A DNA stretch of 64,000 bases from TMED27 sp964350435. Lineage in GTDB: Bacteria > Pseudomonadota > Alphaproteobacteria > Micavibrionales > Micavibrionaceae. A program made the position numbers and the translations under genes. Location of the stretch: positions 1 to 64,000 of the forward strand of contig CAYGJS010000006.1 in the NCBI GenBank assembly GCA_964350435.1. The letters are read 5' to 3'. The notes beneath the pieces were generated by a model. That model ran no database searches, had not been told where the DNA came from, and saw nothing but the letters and a program-made list of their open reading frames with translations. Shown here in pieces: positions 59,140 through 64,000 of this stretch; the first letter of the stretch is position 1; each line of letters begins with the position of its first letter.

Positions 59140-60270
59140 CACCAGATCATTCCGGTGAATCATTTCATCGCGCCCCATATAGCCCTGAAGCTCATGCACT
59201 TTCTCGGTATTTTGCCCCCTAATCACCTCGGCTTCTTCAGAGGAGTAGGCGGCAATGCCGATAGCGATCTCAGCTCCCGCTTCATTGACAACCTGAATGG
59301 CATCCCCACGCTCAAAAACGCCGTTAACGCCAATAATTCCTACTGGAAGCAGACTTTTTCCGTTTTTAAGGGCGTTTAACGCACCATTATCAATCATAAC
59401 AGAGCCTTTTGGCTTCATATGTGAACCTAACCAGCGTTTTTTCGCATTTTTTCTTTCTTTAGACCCTAAAAACAAAGATGTACGTGTCACGCCATCATCA
59501 ATAACCATGCCCAAAGAACCAGGCTCCATCCCATTACAGATAATGAGATGTATGCCCGATTGATTGGCCGCCTCCGCTGCGAGAAGCTTGCTTTTCATCC
59601 CGCCCGTACTCATCCCCGCCAGAGCTTCGCCCGCCATCGCCATGTGCTTTTCGCCTAAAACCTCAATCACGGGAATATGCGCCGCCGATGCATCGGTATC
59701 AGGGTTGGCGGTATAAAGACCGTCTGTAGTCGACATCAAGACAACCACATCAGCATTGACCATCTGCGCCACCCGCGCAGCCAATCGGTCATTATCGCCA
59801 AAACGGATTTCCTCGGTCGAAACCACATCATTCTCATTGATGATCGGAACAATATCCGCCTTGAGAAGTTCCTCCAGCGCCGCGCGCGCATTCAAATGCA
59901 TGCGCCGATTTTCGGTTTCACTCATCGTCAGCAAAACTTGCGCGTGCTTAATACCATGCACTTCAAACGCTTTATGAAAGCCATGAAATACGTGAAACTG
60001 ACCGGCCGCAGAGCAAGCCTGCTTTTTTTCGAGAGGGATCAGGGACGGGGGCATATCAAGGGAGATTCCGAGCGCATTGCGCCCCATCGCCACCGCACCC
60101 GAAGATACAATAACAATTTTTTTACCCATGTCACGAAGACGCTTAACATCCGCCGCGAGCGCATCAACCCAGCCCTGCCGCACCGCGCCGCCGTTTTTTT
60201 CAACGATCAGAGCCGTGCCGATTTTTAAGACAATGATATTGGCATTATTGAGAATTTCAGGCGTATTCAT
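59119..60270 (-). CDS. proB: glutamate 5-kinase
   Basis: This 383-residue enzyme makes glutamyl-5-phosphate, the first step of proline synthesis. The amino-acid kinase domain has IIVLKIGTALIVEKNGGAVR, VIVSSGAVAMGRNALGI and PIINENDVVSTEEI, followed by a C-terminal PUA domain (LPVGIIGVNGVFERGDAIQV). It is co-transcribed with obgE (4-bp overlap); its partner proA is about 18 kb away. Confidence 0.95.
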   Translation of the reverse strand: MNTPEILNNANIIVLKIGTALIVEKNGGAVRQGWVDALAADVKRLRDMGKKIVIVSSGAVAMGRNALGISLDMPPSLIPLEKKQACSAAGQFHVFHGFHKAFEVHGIKHAQVLLTMSETENRRMHLNARAALEELLKADIVPIINENDVVSTEEIRFGDNDRLAARVAQMVNADVVVLMSTTDGLYTANPDTDASAAHIPVIEVLGEKHMAMAGEALAGMSTGGMKSKLLAAEAANQSGIHLIICNGMEPGSLGMVIDDGVTRTSLFLGSKERKNAKKRWLGSHMKPKGSVMIDNGALNALKNGKSLLPVGIIGVNGVFERGDAIQVVNEAGAEIAIGIAAYSSEEAEVIRGQNTEKVHELQGYMGRDEMIHRNDLVLKDLPS

Positions 60271-61289
60271 GGTTCAAACGAAGTGTCCTCAGGGGCTTTT
60301 CTGGCATTCATAATGGTTTCACCGATTTTATACAAAACAGTCTGGACGCCTTCACCCGCGACCGCAGAGATTCTATACACAGGCTTACCCACAGCCTTTT
60401 CCAGTATCTTCGCCTGATCCTCGGCCAGCTCTTCACCCAGCGCATCGACTTTATTCAGAGCAATAATTTCTTCTTTTTTATCAAGCCCATGCCCGTATTC
60501 TTTCAACTCTTTTCTTATTGTCCTGTACGCGCCGACAATATCATCATGCGTACAGTCAATCAGATGCAAAAGCACATTTGTACGCTCCACATGACCAAGG
60601 AAACGATCGCCCAAGCCAAGACCTTCACTCGCGCCCTCAATCAAACCCGGGATATCGGCAATAACGAAATCATAATCACCAACCTTAACAACACCAAGAT
60701 TGGGGTGGAGCGTCGTAAACGGATAATCCGCAATCTTTGGTTTAGCATTGCTGCACGCGGCCAGAAACGTTGACTTACCCGCATTCGGCAAGCCCACTAA
60801 GCCCGCATCAGCAATCATTTTCAACCGCAGCCAGACATCCATTTCCTGCCCCGGCCAGCCAGGTGTAATCTTCCGAGGAGCCTGATTGGTCGCTGATTTA
60901 TAATGCGCATTCCCAAAACCACCATCGCCGCCTTTAAGGAATATTATCCGCTCGCCAGCTTTTGTAAAATCGGCAAGTACGGTTTCTCTATCGGCGTCCA
61001 GGACTTGCGTGCCGACAGGAACACGGACAATACAGTCATCACCGCGCGCGCCGCTGCGGTTATCGCCTTTGCCATGCTCTCCGGGGCTAGCCTTAAAATG
61101 CTGCTGATAACGGAAATCAATTAACGTATTCATCGTATCAACGACTTCGAAGATCACGTCGCCGCCACGACCGCCATTTCCTCCATCAGGACCACCCATC
61201 GGGATATTTTTCTCGCGGCGAAACGACACGCAGCCGGGACCGCCTTTTCCGCTTTGAATAAAGATCTTTGCTTGGTCTAAAAATTTCAT
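60267..61289 (-). CDS. obgE: GTPase ObgE/CgtA
   Basis: This 340-residue GTPase acts in late 50S assembly and stress control. The glycine-rich Obg domain is at 1-158 (QSGKGGPGCVSFRREKNIPM), G1 at 166-173 (GLPNAGKSTFLAACS), G3 as ADIPGLIEGASEGLGLG, and NKVD in IIALNKVDALG. The C-terminal OCT domain is absent, as in many alphaproteobacteria. It lies between rpmA and proB. Confidence 0.96.
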   Translation of the reverse strand: MKFLDQAKIFIQSGKGGPGCVSFRREKNIPMGGPDGGNGGRGGDVIFEVVDTMNTLIDFRYQQHFKASPGEHGKGDNRSGARGDDCIVRVPVGTQVLDADRETVLADFTKAGERIIFLKGGDGGFGNAHYKSATNQAPRKITPGWPGQEMDVWLRLKMIADAGLVGLPNAGKSTFLAACSNAKPKIADYPFTTLHPNLGVVKVGDYDFVIADIPGLIEGASEGLGLGDRFLGHVERTNVLLHLIDCTHDDIVGAYRTIRKELKEYGHGLDKKEEIIALNKVDALGEELAEDQAKILEKAVGKPVYRISAVAGEGVQTVLYKIGETIMNARKAPEDTSFEP

Positions 61290-61359
61290 GACTTCAATTT
61301 CGGCAATAAAAAAGGGAAAGGCTAAAACCTTCCCCTTAAATTGTGTTTATGAGTAAAGG

Positions 61360-61647
61360 TTACTCGGCAGCTTGTACTTGCGCAGCAGCGTCATTCGCCG
61401 GAACAACATTAACAACTGGACGATCGCCCTTGGTTCTGGAGAACAAAACCTGCCCATCAACCAAAGAGAAGATTGTGTGATCTTTACCAAGACCAACATT
61501 CTTACCCGGCGTATATTTTGTACCGCGCTGACGGATAATGATATTCCCCGCCAAAACAACTTCGCCGCCATATTTCTTAACGCCCAAACGACGACCCGCT
61601 GAATCGCGACCGTTACGTGAACTACCACCTGCTTTTTTATGTGCCAT
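61360..61647 (-). CDS. rpmA: 50S ribosomal protein L27
   Basis: This 95-residue protein starts MAHKKAGGSSRNGRDSAGRR, the family signature, and has VGLGKDHTIFSLVDGQVLFS. It has a short C-terminal extension (ANDAAAQVQAAE). It is 12 bp after rplU and upstream of obgE, a conserved operon. Confidence 0.97.
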   Translation of the reverse strand: MAHKKAGGSSRNGRDSAGRRLGVKKYGGEVVLAGNIIIRQRGTKYTPGKNVGLGKDHTIFSLVDGQVLFSRTKGDRPVVNVVPANDAAAQVQAAE

Positions 61648-61659
61648 AGTGTTTTATCC

Positions 61660-61962
61660 TTATGCTGCTTTGATATCTGTGATTTTCAGAACAGTCAGAT
61701 CCTGACGATGTCCTTTTTTACGACGATAATTCTGACGACGTTTCTTTTTAAAGATCGTAATCTTCGGGCCGCGACCTTGCTCGATCACCTGCGCGAGAAC
61801 CTTCGCACCGGCAACCAAAGGTGCACCGATTTTACCATCGACAAACAAAACTTCTTCAAGAGTAACCTTGTCGCCTTCTTTGGCTTCAAGCTTCTCAACA
61901 CGGATCGTATCGTCTTTTTGGACTTTATACTGCTTCCCGCCTGTACGAATTACTGCAAACAT
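61660..61962 (-). CDS. rplU: 50S ribosomal protein L21
   Basis: This ~100-residue protein has MFAVIRTGGKQYKVQKDDTI at the start and the basic core IFKKKRRQNYRRKKGHRQDL. ATG 61968 gives two extra residues; I chose 61962 because it starts MFAV as in other L21. It heads rplU-rpmA-obgE-proB. Confidence 0.96.
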   Translation of the reverse strand: MFAVIRTGGKQYKVQKDDTIRVEKLEAKEGDKVTLEEVLFVDGKIGAPLVAGAKVLAQVIEQGRGPKITIFKKKRRQNYRRKKGHRQDLTVLKITDIKAA

Positions 61963-62003
61963 GATCATAACCTAATTTTTATATATTCTTATTGAGTTTG
62001 GGA

Positions 62004-62031
62004 AATATACACATATGCTATAGGGTGTCAA
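62004..62031 (-). promoter_or_regulatory. promoter of rplU-rpmA-obgE-proB
   Basis: On the minus strand TTGACA (62026-62031) and TATATT (62004-62009) are separated by 16 bp, placing the start near 61997, about 35 nt before rplU. Confidence 0.75.
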
Positions 62032-62052
62032 GAAAATCTGAAGGAAATATAT

Positions 62053-62901
62053 TTGGAAACCGACCATTTTTTAAATTCAAAAGTCTTTGAACATAGACAT
62101 GTCACGATCTATGCAGATCAAAACTGCGATATGTGGGTTCAAAAGTTCCGAACGCTCCTGAATGATAAAGACTACAAACTAATAGCTCCCACAGATATCA
62201 ACACCCTCCTGCAAGCCTCAAGAAACAGTGCCTTGGTTATCATTTGCCTCGATGGTCTTTTACCGGAAAGCCAAGACTACGCCCTCAAATTACAAGAAGA
62301 CCGGCAAGTCTGTTGCGACATTGTCGGAATCAAAGACACCTCTGAAGGGCTGAATAACTCTCTATACCTCAAAGGCTACGACATGTTCTTCAGCCCGGAA
62401 GATTTTCACGATAATGATCTCAAAAAACTCATCATGCGCCGCATAGGAATCGGGAGCATGCGGATCGCCCAAATGATTAACGAAGAAGAACACCGCCGCT
62501 TCATTGATGCCCTTTCATGCGCTCCGGCCTCCGTCATGGTGTTTGACGCCGATAAACGCATCGTTTTCGTCAGCGAACATTACTTCCGCGCCTACCCCAA
62601 AAGTGCCCCCAGACTTTGCAGAGGCCTCAGCGTCTATGATGCGTTTGACATGATGAGCCGGGAGGAGGGGCTATCCCAAGACAACGAGATTTTTAAAAAG
62701 GTTAAAGCCTTCTGGCACAACCTGAATGGACAAATCGAATTTACATTAGATACCGGCGTGTCATACCGCCTCACCGCCGTGCAACTTTCAAACCAGCGCG
62801 GCACAATTCTCACCGCCGTCAATATCTCTGATCTCGTCGACCACAAAACACAACTCGAAAACGCTTTGCAAGAAATCCACAACTTAAAAAACAAGGTTTA
62901 A
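62053..62901 (+). CDS. receiver-like / PAS-like signalling protein without output domain
   Basis: This 282-residue protein starts at TTG behind GAAGGAAAT. The N-terminal ~120 residues look like a degenerate receiver (DYKLIAPTDINTLLQASRNS, ALVIICLDGLLPES) without a clear phospho-acceptor set. The middle (about 145-265) resembles a PAS fold (ALSCAPASVMVFDADKRIVF, FTLDTGVSYRLTAVQLSNQR). It ends in a short coiled coil (KTQLENALQEIHNLKNKV) and has no kinase or DNA-binding domain. It may be a sensor module acting through a partner, or a truncated kinase. Confidence in the fold is moderate. Confidence 0.6.
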   Translation: METDHFLNSKVFEHRHVTIYADQNCDMWVQKFRTLLNDKDYKLIAPTDINTLLQASRNSALVIICLDGLLPESQDYALKLQEDRQVCCDIVGIKDTSEGLNNSLYLKGYDMFFSPEDFHDNDLKKLIMRRIGIGSMRIAQMINEEEHRRFIDALSCAPASVMVFDADKRIVFVSEHYFRAYPKSAPRLCRGLSVYDAFDMMSREEGLSQDNEIFKKVKAFWHNLNGQIEFTLDTGVSYRLTAVQLSNQRGTILTAVNISDLVDHKTQLENALQEIHNLKNKV

Positions 62902-63575
62902 GGCTGAACCACTGCGCCGCTGTAAAAATACCACCCAAGCCCGACAAGAAACAAAACATTCCCATAAAGACCATGCTCTATCGTCACCAGAGCCAAAGAA
63001 CGCGTTTTCGCATATGTTCGCGCAAATATATATCCCGCAATCAAGCTCAACACCGGCGCAACAAGATTGATAAACAGCACATGTGCATACGCAAACACAA
63101 CCGCACTGGCCAGAATCATGGTGTTTTCAGTTCTAAAAAACCGCTGATACCGCTCGAAAAAAAAGCTGCAGAAAATAAACTCCTGCGGCAATGCCGATAA
63201 AACAGGATAAAACAGAAGCAGGAACGGAACGATCTGTGGCCGCTCGCGCAATATTCCAAAAACCCGATCAGGATCATAAAGAGAAATAAAAGCCAGCATG
63301 CCAATACTGGCCAACACCCAGCGAAAGAGAAGCGGTTTCATATTGTCCCACGTCACCGCCTGCCAATTCCAAAGGCGCGATAAAAAAGCCTTATGCCTGA
63401 GCCGCAAAATGACATAACAATAACACACGGCCGTCCATAAGAAAAAAAACATAAAGGGCGCAAGACGAAATATAATGATCACGCTCGGCAAGGCTATGCA
63501 GAGAATAAGAAACTCAAGGATCAGAACTTTTTTTACCATCAAAAGAACTATTGAGTATGAAATGATCAACCGCAA
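62898..63575 (-). CDS. CPBP-family intramembrane metalloprotease
   Basis: This 225-residue membrane protein has about six or seven helices and the CPBP/CAAX protease motif QEFIFCSFFFERYQRFF. A second conserved helix has ASAVVFAYAHVLFINLVAPV, and the third has TIEHGLYGN. The first motif reads QEF rather than EE, so the catalytic Glu pair is not complete. It overlaps the previous gene tail-to-tail by 4 bp. Confidence 0.75.
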   Translation of the reverse strand: MRLIISYSIVLLMVKKVLILEFLILCIALPSVIIIFRLAPFMFFFLWTAVCYCYVILRLRHKAFLSRLWNWQAVTWDNMKPLLFRWVLASIGMLAFISLYDPDRVFGILRERPQIVPFLLLFYPVLSALPQEFIFCSFFFERYQRFFRTENTMILASAVVFAYAHVLFINLVAPVLSLIAGYIFARTYAKTRSLALVTIEHGLYGNVLFLVGLGWYFYSGAVVQP

Positions 63576-63583
63576 GGATTAAA

Positions 63584-63673
63584 TGGCGGACAGACAGGGA
63601 TTCGAACCCTGGATGGGCTTGCACCCATGCCGGTTTTCAAGACCGGTGCATTCAACCACTCTGCCATCTGTCC
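63584..63673 (-). tRNA. tRNA-Ser (TGA)
   Basis: This is a 90-nt class II tRNA with a long variable arm (CATGGGTGCAAGCCCATC). The anticodon loop CTTGAAA carries TGA, the T arm reads GGGTTCGAATCCC, the acceptor stem is GGACAGA/TCTGTCC, and CCA is encoded. No integrase or att-like duplication is next to it. Confidence 0.93.
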
Positions 63674-63776
63674 ATAAGCCATAAAAGATTTGCATACAAT
63701 GTGGTTGTAAGCGGATATGTTTTTAGCGATATTTGCCTGAGCTTGTCCAGCCCTAAAAGAAGAAAGGCCGCAAATA

Positions 63777-64000
63777 GTGTTTATCCAGTTTGCTATCGGT
63801 ACGGCCTTAGTCTGCCTCACTGTTCTGATCCACGCCGCCGCACTCGATCGGCTTATGAAATTCCTTGAAACCCTAGGGCCCATATTGTTCCGTCACTTCC
63901 GGCTGCACTGGCGCATCCCGCTGCTGGTCATCACCGTCCTTGGTGTATTCTGCGCCCATATTGTCCAAATCTGGCTCTGGGCTGTCCTGTATCTGGGAAT
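63777..64000 (+). CDS. ion-channel-like membrane protein, N-terminal part (truncated by window edge)
   Basis: The frame starts at GTG 63777 after AGAAAGG and stays open to the window end. It encodes two hydrophobic segments (FIQFAIGTALVCLTVLIHAA and IPLLVITVLGVFCAHIVQIW) and ends in LWAVLYLG. This resembles the N-terminus of two-helix potassium-channel-like proteins, in which a pore loop with TxGYG would follow outside the window. The first in-frame ATG is internal, so the GTG start is my choice. Confidence 0.6.
   Translation, partial: MFIQFAIGTALVCLTVLIHAAALDRLMKFLETLGPILFRHFRLHWRIPLLVITVLGVFCAHIVQIWLWAVLYLG

Noticed and set aside
62898..63883. 105-residue frame 63566-63883 on the minus strand as a gene
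   Set aside because: It runs through tRNA-Ser and overlaps the ion-channel-like gene start; it is a shadow.

Overview
The window reads as a chromosomal segment of an alphaproteobacterium with a mobile-looking metal-resistance region at its left end. The evidence for the class is the gene content: a PopZ-like polar organiser beside valS, a CcrM-type GANTC methyltransferase, split b/b' ATP synthase subunits, and a ZapA / 6S RNA / formyl-THF cyclo-ligase block. The lower rank cannot be fixed from sequence alone. A Rhodospirillales- or Micavibrio-like lineage is only a guess.

Region 1 (about 1-5340, + strand) is a heavy-metal island. It holds the C-terminal end of a CzcA/CusA-type RND pump, several small His-rich or membrane-anchored proteins, a HupE/UreJ-like membrane protein, a DUF3147-like protein, a CDF zinc exporter with an apparent one-base frameshift near its start, and a UmuD-like S24 protein that lacks the usual serine.

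Region 2 (about 5340-10720, mostly - strand) is an integrative element. It has a DUF3987 protein, a CHC2/Toprim primase-like protein, an AlpA-like regulator, an unknown protein and a P4-type tyrosine integrase that starts next to the 3' end of tRNA-Cys. The far attachment site was not found, so the metal genes may be its cargo.

Region 3 (10.7-24.6 kb) is core genome: pcm, a TolC-like channel, popZ, valS, rpmE, epmA, an aldolase followed by a ParB-like gene and a small membrane-anchored EndoU-like nuclease, a winged-helix regulator, a SprA-like protein, gap and tkt.

Region 4 (24.7-35.3 kb) carries a coiled-coil gene, zapA, probable 6S RNA, the cyclo-ligase, a YmdB-like phosphodiesterase, a response regulator with an unknown partner, yebC, ruvCAB, ybgC and tolQRAB (no pal follows).

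Region 5 (35.3-52.2 kb, - strand) is one long co-directional array. In transcription order it runs dciA-like, efp, suhB, OmpA-like, dsbA-like, smc, atpI-B-E-F'-F, proA, nadD, rsfS, rlmH, envC-like, ctpA, divergent polysaccharide deacetylase, rppH. Between nadD and rsfS lies a short unit with its own near-consensus promoter and intrinsic terminator.

Region 6 (52.2-64 kb) has mutY, an unknown exported protein, ccrM, rnhB, pepN, a CsaA-like protein, proB-obgE-rpmA-rplU, a receiver/PAS-like protein, a CPBP protease, tRNA-Ser and the start of an ion-channel-like gene. Nine GANTC sites crowd the 113 bp at the ccrM/rnhB junction.

Small palindromic repeats are scattered through intergenic spaces, and one is in frame inside epmA. 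The most promising items are the GANTC cluster at ccrM, the leaderless short transcription unit upstream of rsfS, and the aldolase-linked ParB-like/EndoU gene pair.
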